From: Synanceia verrucosa
Taxonomy: Eukaryota; Chordata; Actinopteri; Perciformes; Synanceiidae
Direction of reading: 5' to 3'
Assembly: GCA_029721515.1 (NCBI GenBank)
Contig: CM056568.1
Span: forward strand, 1,798,001 to 1,862,000
Length of the DNA stretch: 64,000 bases
This document shows positions 34,822-47,213 of the stretch, one piece after another (positions within the stretch are counted from its first letter, which is position 1; the number at the start of each line of letters is the position of its first letter). The notes under the pieces were generated by a model that saw only the letters and a program-made list of their open reading frames with translations, was not told the origin of the DNA and did no database searches. A program made the position numbers and the translations under genes.

Positions 34822-35408
34822 GGAACATGGTCATGCATATTTATAGTAGTTCTACCTAAAGATGGAAAATAGAAATTATTCCACTGCCACACATACAGGA
34901 CAGAGGTGGATGACACGAAGACACCATGATCGCGTGTTTTTTTAAAAAACCTGGATGTGATATGTACCCAAACAGATGTTGCAGAAGCACCATCCCCCTA
35001 AAGCACACATGCACACAAAGGCAGCACCTGCTCTGAGCACTAATCAAATGCTGTTTGTGTTTGTGTGCTTGTACCTGTCTCATTTGCATTTGCAATTTTG
35101 TCTTTTAGCTGACACATTCATCCAGAGTAACTAGCAATGTGTGGAACAACAGAAAAAAGTCTTTCATTTAGGGAATCTCTGCATGTTAAAGCTAGGGTAT
35201 GAAATTCACTTTGAAGTTTTTTTAGTGATACAACACACCTTTTTCACCTAAATTAGCTTGTAACCTGTTAAATCTGGCATTAGTGCCGTTGCAGTGGCCT
35301 GGCCTTTCTTTTTTTATTCCCTGGTCTGTCATGTTTGAAGTACTGGTATGGTTGGTAAACAGTGAAGTATTTTTTTGGTGGTTTGGTCTGGACATACCTG
35401 TACTAATA
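34822..35408. other. Unassigned spacer
   Basis: No exon or element recognised. Confidence 0.5.
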
Positions 35409-35908
35409 CAGGTGCTTTTCCCCTACACAGTCACAGCACGGCACGGTACGGTTGGTGCTTTTCCATTACAACTGAGTACCTATAGTACCTCCTCGGCGTG
35501 GGCGGGGTCCTCACACAGCAACGCAAAACTGCATTTACATGCGACACAGAAAACCAGGAAGAAGAAGAAGAACAACAACAACACTACTATCACAAACAAT
35601 GGAGGACACAGAAGCGATCAATGTGATGTGAGCAATCAAAAGCGACGTCATTTTCTCGTGTAATAATAGACAAAAAAAACAGTTGCCGGTTTTAAAAATG
35701 GCAGGGTCGAGTTGTGGACACTTCCAATGACGACACTCGTTGGCCAATCAATGGAAGGCAGTCGGCTGACATCACCTTTAGCACTGCTTCAGCGCGCTTG
35801 GAACCAGGGCTGAGGAGGCACGGAAAAATTACCAGGTACCAGGTACGAGTGGAAAAGCACCACAACCGTGTAGAGCCGTACCGTACTGTACCATGCCTGT
35901 GGAAAAGT
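35409..35908 (+). mobile_element. MITE with GGTGCTTTTCC / GGAAAAGTTT ends
   Basis: Left end CAGGTGCTTTTCCCC, with CGGCACGGTACGG following; right end inverted AACTTTTCCACAGGCATGG, with CAGTACGGTACGG following. The ACGGTACGG motif thus sits near both ends. An inverted, more decayed relative lies at 25241-25635. It is non-coding; the 126-residue frame across it is the repeat itself. Confidence 0.7.
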
Positions 35909-36298
35909 TTGCCTTTTTACCAGCTACCATCTCATTTACAGTTACTTATCAGGTGTTACATTACCAATTCCTATTTGAAGTAGGCTACTATACCATGAGT
36001 CAGCTGGTTTTCACTCTATGTTCTTTTTTTAAGCGAGAACAAAAATGTACATTTTCTGCTGTGTTCCTGATGAATTTTCTCTGACACACGTTGAATCTGA
36101 CACGTTTGTAATATACTCACAGGTGTTTGTGTCACAGGTGACCAAAGTCATTCATAGAGCCCTTGTAGTTGTGAAGATCTACCCTATATTTTGTCATTTT
36201 TGGACAGGAGGCAGAAAAATAGGCCTGGTGATGAAGCAGTTACTTTAGTTTGTTTTTCCAACTCTCACTCCAGGGTTTCTCACTGTTGCAATAGTGGA

Positions 36299-36455
36299 AA
36301 TGGTAAATGGACTACTTTTATCTGTTGATTCAGAGCACTTTACATGTGAGCATTCACTGATTCATCCACTAATAGCAGAGGCGACCATTCAGGGAACCAG
36401 TCTGCCCCTCAGGATCTGATCTGAATACTCATTCACACACCTTCCTGGAGCAGCT
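36299..36455 (+). repeat. Dispersed fish repeat (GGTAAATGGACT...)
   Basis: GGTAAATGGACTACTTTTAT, CAGAGCACTTTACA, CATTCACTGATTCATCCAC and CAGAGGCGACCATTC appear in the order of a common fish repeat; another start occurs at about 42489 (GGTAAATGGACATTC). The class was not established. Confidence 0.5.
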
Positions 36456-38861
36456 GAATGTTTTTTTTTTTAATTATATTTTCACTTCAACACTCATCAC
36501 TTAGTATTTCACAGGAAAAGAGACAAATATTTTAGCTGTTTCCACCACTGTTGATGATGATGAGCAGGAGGAGATAAATCCCTGTCAAAAGGCAAAATCT
36601 AGATGTTAGTGGGTGCTTTTTTTTATTATTATTTTTCACCCCAACAGAAATCAATAAATCAAATGATCTGACAATAATGTACTGCCCATGCACATTTGTG
36701 TTATTGTGTGTTTCTCTCTCTTGCATTGCATTGTTGTCATTGTCTGAGATTCAGATTTTTGCTCTTACATGCATAATTTTCCTTTTATACATATTTAATA
36801 AGCATTGTTGGAGGGAGCCCGAGGCAGAAAACTTCCATTGCCAGTGTCTGCTTCTCTGTAATCGTTTCACATATTACAGGAATAAAGAACCTGAGCTCAA
36901 ACTATTCATGCATTATTTCCTGTGCACGACAAAAGAAAATGTATCAAAACACAATCTGCAGTATTTGATCAAATTATATACATCAATTATTATGGATGAG
37001 ATGCCAGCTACATAGATACATACATAATACCAACACAGGATAGCAACAATGCAGAGATACCACGTGTGTTGTTAACATGGCCATAACCAAGATTTTAAGA
37101 ATTCTCAGATCAGCAGACTCACCAGCACACCTTAAATATCATCATAATAACATCATAAATATTTGATCACAAATAAAAACATATATCAGACTCATTTTGC
37201 ATAAGGAAACAGACTCGAGGAACAAGGGAATATATCTGCAATATATGTGTGTGTGTGTGTGATTTCAACAACACAACTTGAAACAGCATTTTGTCTCCTA
37301 GTTTTAAACAGTCATTCATCATCAATCCACCATCGTTCATCTATCTGCTCCTCTATACTTGGTCCATCAGGGTTGAATGATGCTGCTTCTCCTCCAGTTG
37401 GAGACCATAGAAGTGGATTTGGTGACTGTGGAAACTCCTAATCTGCTCAGGAAGCATTGTCAGAGCAGCCACAGTGAACAATGAGGGGGATTGACGGAGT
37501 TTATTAGTGGATATCAGTCAAACATTGGATGGTCGCTCACAGACAGCCAGACAAAGTGCTGCAGTGTGGTCCAAGCACTGTGGTGAGCATCACCGTGTCT
37601 GCATAGAGGTCTGCAGAGACTCAGAGGCTCTGTAGCCTCCACTGTAGCCTCCACTGAGAGGAGATGCAGTAGTAGAAACTAGTCTGTTTGTTTCTGCTTC
37701 CTGTCACTAACGGGATCAACATTAGAGCCGCTAACTCTACTGGAACAAAGTGACTGAAATGAGTTGAGACATTCAGAGTCATCCTGCTGCAGATCGGTTA
37801 ATTGCATTGAAATTTTTAATCAGATTAATTATGATGATGGACTGATCTGCATTAACATGTTACTTTTGACAGCCCTAATTAGTGTAATGTTTTGTTAAAT
37901 GATAAAGTTTGCTCATTTTCAACATGGAAACAGAGTCACAAACTTTCTCATTTTACAGCTGAACAGTACATTAGAATGTGGAAATGATAAAATTATATAT
38001 TGAAAATAAAAACATATATCCTGCAAGTACAACTTATCCTATAAAGAGGACATCTGTGAGAAAATCTTCAGTGTAATTGGAAGGATATTTTCTTCACAGT
38101 AATTGGCCCTCCACAACAACAAGTGGCACTATGGGGTGCCATTTACAAACAAGACAGCAAAGATACAACAGAGGAGAGGCTATGAGACCGAGGACAGATA
38201 AAACAATATGGAGACACTGGTTTCTGCTATTTAGCATCACAAAGCAGACAGGAAGTAGTGAACATCAGTCCAAACAGCCCTATTATTTCTTATTATTATT
38301 TCTGTAATGGTTAATTCAGTATGTGCAAGCTATTTAATCAAAATGATAAATTTAATTTAATTTTATTTTTTGATAGATATGTTAAATTGCAGTTATTTCC
38401 TGTCATTCCTGAACAGAAAATGTGTTTTACTGGCTGTTCGTTACTCTGGATGTTATTTTTGACTAATCCTAAAATAACAGAATGCAGGTCTGATGGTCAA
38501 CCCTGAGACACAAATTATTCTATTATTATAATCTGAAAAGTAAACAATGTTTTTTTTTTCATTTTAATGAGACCATCAAGGTTAGTGGCCTACTTTGAAT
38601 GTAGAATAAAGAGTCAAACTGCACAAAACATCAAATAAAACATAAAAATAGAGCTTGGTCATCAAAAACAGGATTCCCTTGGAGCCTCCTTGCAGAGGTT
38701 CAGGTAAACCCCAGTGTTTATGTCAGGTTTACTTTCTCTGAGATTGTTTCCATATCTTGACAGAACCCCTGGAAATAGCTTGTACCATTTCCTAAGATAC
38801 ACCCAGCTATTCCACTCACCTGCTTAATACATGAATATGAATATAACAAGTCTGTACATGT
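36456..38861. other. Unassigned region with minor repeats
   Basis: No exon supported. GT run at 37244-37260. 37795-37873 ends in GACAGCCCTAATTAG, a lone hAT-type terminus. The other frames are short and without domains. Confidence 0.45.
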
Positions 38862-39420
38862 CAAGTCAAGTCAAGTCAACTTTATTTGTATAGCCCAATA
38901 TCACAAATTATGAATTTGCCTCATTGGGCTTTACAATCTGTACAGGATATGACACCCTCTGTCCTTTACAATGACCCTCGCATCGACTAAGGAAAAACTC
39001 CCCAAAAAAAAACTTTTAACAGGGAAAAAGAAACGGAAGAAACCTCAGGAAGAGCAACAGAGGAGGGATCCCTCTTCCAGGATGGACAGACGTGCAATAG
39101 ATGCCATGTGTACAGAATAACAACAATGAAAACACATTAACACTAACATACAAAATTGTATGGAAATGTCCAACTCAATATAACAACAGCTAATATACAG
39201 TGTGTATATATAGAATTGTATGAGAGTGTCCAAGGGGATGAAGAGCATCATCAAGCTATCAGCAAAGGATGAGAAGCATGTCGTCCTCTCCACCATGCCA
39301 ACCAGAAGAAGCCTGGGCAGCACATCTTCCACTCCACCACACCAAACAGGAGAAACCTCCGCAGGATGACCTCATCACCACCACGTCACTCAGAACCAGA
39401 AGATGATGATACATGGTATT
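38862..39420 (+). repeat. Dispersed repeat with AAGTC run and TTTATTTGTATAGCCC start
   Basis: Starts with CAAGT repeats (38867-38880), then TATTTGTATAGCCCAATATC, TTGGGCTTTACAATCTGTAC, GGAAAAACTCCCCA and CAGAGGAGGGATCCCTCTTCC. I recognise this series as a very common repeat of spiny-rayed fish, class unknown to me. A fragment of the same kind lies at 44605-44700. The frames in it are not genes. Confidence 0.6.
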
Positions 39421-39718
39421 CAAACATTTATGTTTACAATAGGCAATAAAGCTTATTGCCCCTGTTTTTGGCTGCATGTATACTTCTGTGTTTATACACT
39501 CAGATCAATTCCTTGTATGTGTTCACATACCTGGCCATTAAATCAGATTGCATAAAGCAGATTTCTGTTTGTGAATGAAGTATTTTTATAAAACAGGACT
39601 GTAGTCTTCTACTGAAATCATCAAATAAAATGGAATTTTATTTGATGATTAAATAAAATGCAATTTTCTCTTTGATATAACAGAAATATTTGAACAGGAA
39701 AAACATAGGCTCACTCTC

Positions 39719-39754
<36 letters not shown>

Positions 39755-40444
39755 GTTTAACTAAAGGAGTGATGGACTGTGCCCTGTCCAGGGGTCATTC
39801 TCGCTCCACCCTGATATCTGGTGGTGTGGATGGAGCTCTGCCAGTCAGTCCTCTCCTCTGCTTTTATTTAGACTTTGAACCAACTCTACAAAATTCTCTG
39901 ACACCACATCCTTTCAAACACTGTCAGGAACATGTGACCGATCCACCTAGCTGCCAGAGCTGAGTAGGATAATTAACAGTTTTCACCCAGCAGACATATG
40001 ATAAAATGTGACTGTTTTATAAAACAGAAAGTGTCTTGTTCCAGCATTTTTGCCCATTTTGACTTATATTTAAAGACCCACAGAATATTTAGTACTATGT
40101 CTCTGAAAACAGTGAATAGCTCAAATGAAAGAAGAGACTCTCTATTTCATCATGAAAAAATGTTTGTTTTTACCTTGTTCCATTCTTGTTTTATCAGAGG
40201 TAGAGTAGAGGACACTTTCACCAAAATCACCACTTTTTGTTCAGATTCTGTTTGTTTTGCTTTGATCTCTGTGGTGTATACCGTCTCTTTATGTCTTGAC
40301 TACAAATCCCATTGACATATTATTACGTTAATGGCTCTCAAGCGTTGGATTTAAAGTGACATTGAAATACGTCAGTGACACTCAATGACTTAACTTGGAT
40401 GCAAAATTTAAACGAGGCTATTTCCCCCAGTTTTACTGATAGAA
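39421..40444. other. Unassigned region with CA microsatellite
   Basis: CA run at 39722-39752; nothing else recognised. Confidence 0.5.
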
Positions 40445-40560
40445 TTAGGGCTGTCAGCATTAAGGCACAGATTGTGATTAGATTTAAATCAAAATAGTTT
40501 CCAGAGAGGGCTGTGACAGTTACGCACATGCATAAAAATATTTTGCAAGATTAAAATATG
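40445..40560 (+). mobile_element. Lone hAT-like terminus
   Basis: TTAGGGCTGTCAGCATTAAGG starts here and resembles the inverted end at 37860-37872 (GACAGCCCTAA). No matching far end with duplication was identified, so this is called only as a fragment. Confidence 0.4.
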
Positions 40561-40730
40561 CACCAATCCCATAAAAAGTTGACACCTCCTATCTTGTGGT
40601 TTTTAATGATGGAATACTAGGTGCTGACAAAAAAATTATTTAAGTCAAAACATAATGCATGATGTTGTTTTGTCTCTTCTACAAAAATGCGTGTGTAAAA
40701 ACAGAATTAAAATATCACTGAAGTACGTCC

Positions 40731-40915
40731 AGTTTGAGCTAGCAGCTACGAGCTAAGCTAAGCTAATGCGGCTAATCAGACGGATGCTGACGGCTAACAG
40801 GCTAAAGCTACTATTTATCAGTGATCAAGTGTCCACAGAGCTGAGGATGAAACTAAATGAAGAAGTTAACTCCAGCTCTGTTAAATGGTGTCAGCTGACT
40901 GCAGACCAGTCAACA
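40731..40915 (+). repeat. Dispersed repeat, inverted copy at 52130-52330
   Basis: Shares TTTGAGCTAGCAGCTA, GAGCTAAGCTAAGCTA, AGTGTCCACAGAGCTGAGG and GTGTCAGCTGACTGCAGACC with 52130-52330, read on the opposite strand. Identity is high over about 180 bp. Not obviously coding. Confidence 0.75.
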
Positions 40916-41012
40916 TCATGAAGACTCTGCTCTAAGAGACCAACTCTGATTGGCTGACTGTCACCTGACAACACTGATCAGACACTCTTGATAAGATTAT
41001 CTGAACTATTAT

Positions 41013-41643
41013 CGTTAACGAAAATGAACGAAGCGACGAAAACTAAAGTTGAAATTTTTTTTCATTAACTAAAATAAATTAAAACTATAATTAAAAGAAA
41101 AAAGTATTTTACTTTACTTTTGACAGTAGTTACTTTTTGGTGTCAGTAATTGAGTTACTTTTTGAATGAAGTAACTCGTAACTGTAACTAGTTAATATTT
41201 TTGTAGCAGACAGGCACACTCCCTGTATTTAACCCCAGAATCACTATTACTCATATTTTTTACTGAAGGCTGCTATGCTGTGGACTGGTATAGTACTTGT
41301 GGATAGTGACTTAACGTCTTTTTTTGAGTTTTATTATTTTATTCATTTTGAATCCTGCACCTGAAAATAACCCAAACTATGGAAAAACTAAAACTAGTTA
41401 AAACTAAACAAAAAATAATCATTTGGAAAAAAACAAAAACTAGTAAAAACTAAACAAAAAATAATCATTTGGAAAAAAACAAAAACTAGTAAAAACTAAA
41501 CAAAAAATAATCATTTGGAAAAAAACAAAAACAAAAAAAACTAACAAAACTAGCAAACCACCCTAAAAACTAATTAAAACTAACTGAATCAGAGGGAAAA
41601 AAGTTAAACCGAAATAAATCTAAACCATAATGAATGATCCAAA
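41013..41643. mobile_element. AT-rich dispersed element flanked by 8-bp direct repeats
   Basis: The octamer ACTATTAT occurs at 41005-41012 and 41644-41651. The interior starts CGTTAACGAAAATGAACG and includes a minisatellite and AACTAAAACTA-type words common in fish non-autonomous elements. Related sequence at about 56530-56620 is the target of the SINE there. Inverted ends are poor, so the octamer could be chance. Confidence 0.45.
41390..41540 (+). repeat. 46-bp minisatellite, about three units
   Basis: ATAATCATTTGG recurs at 41415, 41461 and 41507, separated by A-rich AACTAGTAAAAACTAAAC sequence. The units are nearly identical, so the expansion is recent. Confidence 0.9.
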
Positions 41644-41651
41644 ACTATTAT

Positions 41652-42965
41652 AAGCTGGTGAAGAACTGATGGGAAATGCAAAACAAAAGTACAAAACACA
41701 TTTTAGTGGTGGATTTCTGAGATTTATCACAATCAAGACAATACTGCTTGATAGCCATCGAATTAACACATTTTGACTTTTGAAAAGTTACAGAAAAAAA
41801 TGTATGTGATCCTCCATTGAAAAAAAAAGTTCTGTTTTCAAAATGCAAATCTCCTTAATCAGTAGAATTTATATTATTAATACTTTTCTCCAACATATAC
41901 TGTATTATACTTATTTCAGAGCATCCCAATATTTGTCATAAAAACATTTCCAACCTCTGTCCCTAACCCTAACCCTAGCCCTCGTAGTGGACAATCTGGA
42001 AAAAAACATCTTCAATCATCTACAATAATCATATAATAATAATGTGGCTGGAGACTACAGCACTATACCTGATTAAGATGGTTTAGAGGACTGCTACCTG
42101 TACTCCATACATTTAGTCTACTCTACTAGTTTCTACCAGCTCTCAGTAGGATAAATAACTGTTATATAATGCTAATCCTATTATATATAACTTGATTCCT
42201 ACCTGGGTTCACATTAAGTTTAAATTTTAATCTTAAATCGATGTCCCTAGCACTACCCATTGTCAATAACCCTAACTTATAAAACCTGAACCCCTATCAT
42301 ACATAGCAACCATAAATCCTGTATGGCAGTTCATACCTCATCGTACACTTCTCACACCACGGCAGAGGTAATCGAAGAGTGAAGGTCGCTGAGGATGGAG
42401 GGCGGTGAGAGTGCTGAGATGAGCAAGGTGAGGCTAACAGGGAGGTGGGGGGTAGTATGCCTTAGAGTTAAGAGCAGTAAATGACAACGGTAAATGGACA
42501 TTCAAATCCCTCTCTTGTCTCTGGCCACGCCAAGGACTTTACACTTCATGCCAACATTCATCCATTCACACAGAGTCTGGTTCTTTGGATTCAGCAGAGG
42601 ACTCCTCCTCTGGCCCTGAGAGACGGCTCTGATGAGTAGAGCGAGGACTTTAAGAGGATCAGAGATGAAGGCATGATGTGATCTCTGGCTTCTTCTTAGC
42701 TTATAGTCTGCTGCCCTGGGGGTGCACATGTCAAATGGTGTGAAAATATAGCCCTGTGTCAATAAAGCTGTCTGATTCCTTCCTTTTGACCTTTCTTTCC
42801 AGAGAATTTAAATTGTGAATGAGGTTGGTCACATCACTAATTCTTCCATATATGGAAGTTGAGCTTCCTTAGTGGCTGAATGAGATGATGATAAGATGAT
42901 GCATCCACAAAGACAGGGATTAGACAAAGAAAATACATGTATACATATATACATATACATAGATA
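41652..42965. other. Unassigned region with short telomere-like run
   Basis: CCCTAACCCTAACCCTAGCC at 41961-41980 is a short interstitial telomere-like run. 42489-42775 contains a dispersed repeat related to 36299-36455. No exon supported. Confidence 0.45.
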
Positions 42966-43954
42966 CACTATATTGCCAAAAGTATTTGTGTTTGGGAAGG
43001 ACAGCAACTCAGCCACGAAGTGGTAGACCACGTAAACTGATGGAGTGGGGTCAGTGGATGCTGAGGAGCATAGTGTGAAGAGGTCATCAACTTTCTGCAG
43101 AGTCAATCACTACAGAACTCCAAACTTCATGTGGCCTTCAGATTAGCTTCAGAACAGTGCACAGAGAGCTTCATGGAATGGGTTTCCATGGCCGAGCAGC
43201 TGCATCCAATCCATACATCACCAAGTGCAATGCAAAGCGTCGGATGCAGTGGTGTAAAGCACGCCACCACTGGACTCTAGAGCAGTGGAGACACGTTCTC
43301 TGGAGTGACGAATCACACTTCTCCATCTGGCAATCTGATGGACGAGTCTGGGTTTGGCGGTTGCCAGGAGAACGATACTTGTCTGCATTGTGCCAAGTGT
43401 AAAGTTTGGTGGAGGGGGGATTATGGTGTGGGGTTGTTTTTCAGGAGCTGGGCTTGGCCCCTTAGTTCCACTGAAAGGAACTCTGAATGCTTCAGCATAC
43501 CAAGACATTTTGGACAATTCCATGCTCCCAACTTTGTGGGAACAGTTTGGAGCTGGCCCCTTCCTCTTCCAACATGACTGTGCACCAGTGCACAAAGCAA
43601 GGTCCATAAAGACATGGATGACAGAGTCTGGTGTGGATGAACTTGACTGGCCTGCACAGAGTCCTGACCTCAACCCGATAGAACACCTTTGGGATGAATT
43701 AGAGCAGAGACTGAGAGCCAGGCCTTCTCATCCAACATCAGTGTGTGACCTCACAAATACACTTCTGGAAGAATGGTCAAAAATTCCCATAAACACACTC
43801 CTAAACCTTGTGGACAGCCTTCCCAGAAGAGCTGAAGCTGTTATAGCTGCAAAGGGTGGACCGTCATATTGAACCCTATGGATTAGGAATGGGATGTAAC
43901 TTAAGTTCATATGCGAGTCAAGGCAGGTGAGCAAATACTTTTGGCAATATAGTG
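42966..43954 (+). mobile_element. Tc1-like transposon, family 2, deleted copy with both TIRs
   Basis: Starts CACTATATTGCCAAAAGTAT and ends in its inverse (ATACTTTTGGCAATATAGTG), flanked by TA at 42964-42965 and 43955-43956. At 989 bp it is much shorter than a full Tc1; the 5' part of the transposase, including most of the HTH region, is missing. Both ends remain, so it could in principle be moved by a transposase supplied elsewhere. Confidence 0.93.
43157..43872 (+). pseudogene. Tc1-like transposase, family 2, frameshifted
   Basis: Two overlapping frames (43157-43402 and 43354-43872) together give the catalytic region. They are separated by loss of 4 bases near 43383 relative to 8190-8200. 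Motifs: LWSDESHF (first D), FQHDCAPVHKA (second D), SPDLNPIEHLWDELE (E); 34 residues lie between second D and E. The C-terminus (LPRRAEAVIAAKGG) is complete, unlike the 7.8-kb fragment. Confidence 0.92.
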
Positions 43955-43956
43955 TA

Positions 43957-45605
43957 TATAAACACATAAGCAAGTGTTTAAGATGAAGAAATAAAAAAAA
44001 AACAAATAGTAAAATCAAAGGTATTATCAACCTACTGTTTTTTATTCTTTCACTTCTCTTTAGATTTGACTACACCCAACACTGTGATTCATGTATCAAT
44101 AAAATACAGTAAAAATACAGTGAAAAGAAATGACAACTTTCGACATTTTATGACAACAACAGTTCTTTCTTTCCTGAAATGGCTACGCTGCTCTGAGATT
44201 TCAGTAATTCATGGTCCCCAGAGGATGAGACCAGTGATTGTGTCCACTTCATGAGCTTCCCTCTGTCTCCACCATCAGGTCTGACACTTGAAACCCTGAG
44301 TGAAAGATTGGATGAGGTGCGACATTTCTGAACGTTTGGAGGCTGCTTCTTCAATCCTGCTCCATTCAGTGTCAGCACTCTGTCACAGATCTATTTACCA
44401 CATGTTCACCGACATGGACGTCTCTTTGATCTGTTGGCCTTTAACATTTATAAACTGATCTTCTACTTCACACTGTATCAAGTATATGAAAACAGAAGTT
44501 ATATTTTTTCAAGTCTTTTTAGATTTACTGAGGACAGTCACATTCACCTGAGGATGAACCTCACAACTTCAAACCAATTTCAGCCCCCAGGATAATGATT
44601 ATGATGAGTCAATTTTATTTGGATATTCCAACATAACAAAATAAAATTATCCTCAGAGGGCTTAACAATCTGCACAGGATATGACTCCCTCTGTCCTTTC
44701 CAGCTGCTGACAAGCAGCTTGCAGGACTTTTCATCTTGTTTTGATTTTATCCAAACTGGCAGCGTTGTGTAATAGTCTGCTGGGCAGCAGAGGGGTCCAG
44801 TACTGAAGTAGCCTCCAGGCAGAGTGTTTAACACCTTTTTATGGCACAGCATTAATTCCTTGGCAAGTCCTTTGCCTATCGGATCATGTTCCTTGTATGC
44901 TGCCTTTGCAGTTTCCTGCTTTGAAGTGCAACTGATCTATGGACTCATCTTCCATACTTCTCCTCATGACTAATAACCAAGCTGGGGGGTGGGAGCTTTA
45001 AAAACCTCCTTGCTAAATGACAAACTATGGAATCTATGTGCTGGCTCTGATGATGAATATTAAGAGGCTGTGGATGGATGGCAGAGGGGCAGAGCAGGGA
45101 GACTAAAAGCACCTCGATATTCTCCAGATGTCATTTTCCTCTGAAGTTAAAAGTGGCATATCATGCCTAACACCTCTTTTAGCAGATGGGACTGCAGCGG
45201 GCGTAATCAGTCTGCCTACTCTGAAGGATATATCCATTTACATTATTCATGCCTCTGAGTTGCAGTAATGTAAAAGGCATTTAACAGTGAGTAGAGCATG
45301 GGGAAATATGCTAACTAAAGAGAGATGTTTGGATTCCAACTTAACTGCTTAGCAGCAGCTTATGACTTCACACTGTGCTTTATTCTACTTTTGAATGCTA
45401 AAGTGGGTCTAGTGTAGGCCTTTTTTGAGTGTAGAGAACATGTGTGAGACTTTGTTGAGGGAATAGGTTATTATTAAGGAGGGTTGCTACAGGGTCTGAA
45501 AGTAGCACTTATTCAGTGTAGAAGGCAAGTGTATGCCATGTTTGAAATCTAAGATTTTCCATGTGATGTCATTCAATGTTCAATATATTCTAGAGAAAAA
45601 AAATA
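43957..45605. other. Unassigned region; repeat scrap and possible CNE
   Basis: 44605-44700 is a fragment of the 38862-39420 repeat family (GAGGGCTTAACAATCTGCAC). 44990-45300 is repeat-free, evenly composed sequence that might be conserved non-coding DNA. No exon seen. Confidence 0.4.
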
Positions 45606-47213
45606 CAGTCATGGAAAAAATTATTAGAGCACCCTTGTTTTCTTCAATTTCTTGTTCATTCTAATATCTGGTACCACTAAACGTATAATACAATGAACAC
45701 AACAAAAAATGCAGCTGGTCACATAATACTTTATGTCCTATTTGACATTCTTAAGCTTAATTGATTCCCAGGGTATATAAGAGGCCATTTCATGTCACAA
45801 GCAGCACTGCACATGCAAAGGCCTAGAGTGGTTTCCTGCTTACATTCAAGCCGTAGCACAACTCAGAAGTTGTCAGCTCTCACATAATGCCTAAAACAAA
45901 AGAATTATGTGAAGCAACAAAGGCAGCCATCTTGGCACTGCTGGAAATTGGCATGAGTGAGAGACAGGTAGCGAAAAAACTGAAGATCTCCAAGACAGCC
46001 GTTCATTACAACAAAAAAAAACAAGCTGAACATGGCACTACCAAATTGCTACCTGGCCGTGGCAGGAAACGTCTTTCTACCCCACGAGATGACCGTGCAC
46101 TCATTCGTTCCTGTGTCAGGAATCGTCGTCAGACCTCCAGGGACCTTAAAAATGAGTGGGCACTGTCGAGAAATGTGACTTGCTCGGCAAGGACAGTTCG
46201 AAACTGACTTGTTGAAGCTGGTTTGAAGTCACACAGAGCACGCAAGAAGCCCTTCATCAATGAAAGGCAGAGGAAGGCCCGGTTACTCTTTGCTCGAGAC
46301 CACAAGGATTGGACTGTTGATGATTGGGCTAAGGTTCTCTTCAGTGATGAATCCAATTTTGAATTGATGCCCACTCCAGCCAACTTACTGGTTAGGAGGA
46401 AGCCTGGAGAAGCTTACAACCCAGACTGCCTTGCCCCTACAGTAAAACATGGGGGTGGATCAGTCATGATCTGGGGTTGTTTCAGTCTGAGTGGAACAGG
46501 GCAAATGCAATTGTGTGAAGGCCGAATGAACCAGGTCAAGTACAGGACTACCCTTGAAAACAGTCTTCTTCCATCAGCTGGAAAACTCTTTCCTGCCTCG
46601 AATGACTGGATTTTCCAACAAGACAATGCCCCTTGCCACACGGCAAGGTCAGTTAAAGCCTGGATGGAGAACCACAACATTCGCACCATGCCTTGGCCTG
46701 CTCAATCACCAGATCTTAATCCAATTGAAAACCTGTGGAAAATCATCAAACTCAAAATGGAGAACCACAAGCCCAAAAACAAAGAAAATTTGTTTGAATT
46801 TGTCCAACAGGAATGGGCTGCTGTGACAGCAGAACAATGTCAGAAGCTGGTGGAGAGCATGCCAAGACGCATGGCTGCAGTCATCAAAAACAATGGTTAT
46901 GCAATCAAGTATTAACTCTTGTGTGTATCATGTGTTTAAAGCAAACAGAAAAGAAAACATGGAATGCTTAAAAGTAGTGTTTTTGGCGGTACAATGCCAT
47001 AGCTATTGATGTAAGAATTTAAGTAATTTTGGTTATTATCAAGAAAACCATGGAAAATGAATAATCCTTAGTTCTTAAATTAAACTCTCATGAGCTATTT
47101 TTGTTGTTATCATTATAATTGTCCAAACAAATGTACCTTTAGTTGAGCCAGGCATTAAAACTAACAAGAAATTGAAGAAAACAAGGGTGGTCTAATAATT
47201 TTTTCCATGACTG
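45606..47213 (+). mobile_element. Tc1-like transposon, family 1, copy B (1608 bp)
   Basis: Same ends as copy A (CAGTCATGGAAAAAATTA), with TA at 45604-45605 and 47214-47215. The left end carries a single change in the TIR (ATTAGAGCACC where copy A and the right end have ATTAGACCACC). Nearly identical to copy A along its length, which indicates recent activity. Confidence 0.95.
45887..46915 (+). pseudogene. Tc1-like transposase, copy B, single internal stop
   Basis: Reads as 342 codons from MPKTKELCEATK to a terminal GYAIKY, the usual full length for a Tc1 transposase, with one in-frame TGA at codon 107 (46205-46207). Copy A has CGA (Arg) there, so the lesion is a CG-to-TG change. Order: first HTH (about residues 8-40, SERQVAKKLKISKTAVHYN), a basic GRGRKR linker near 58-63, second HTH (about 65-115), then FSDESNF, FQQDNAPCHTA and SPDLNPIE with DD34E spacing. 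Apart from the stop the frame is open throughout, so this is the better-preserved copy. Confidence 0.94.

Noticed and set aside
42502..42762. 86-residue minus-strand frame that looks protein-like
   Set aside because: Overlaps a dispersed repeat start (GGTAAATGGAC) and shows no domain or splice sites.
3816..47213. Order family 1, family 2 ... family 2, family 1 Tc1 copies as a mirror-image segmental duplication
   Set aside because: All four copies are on the same strand, the intervening and flanking sequences are unrelated, and each full copy has its own TA target site.
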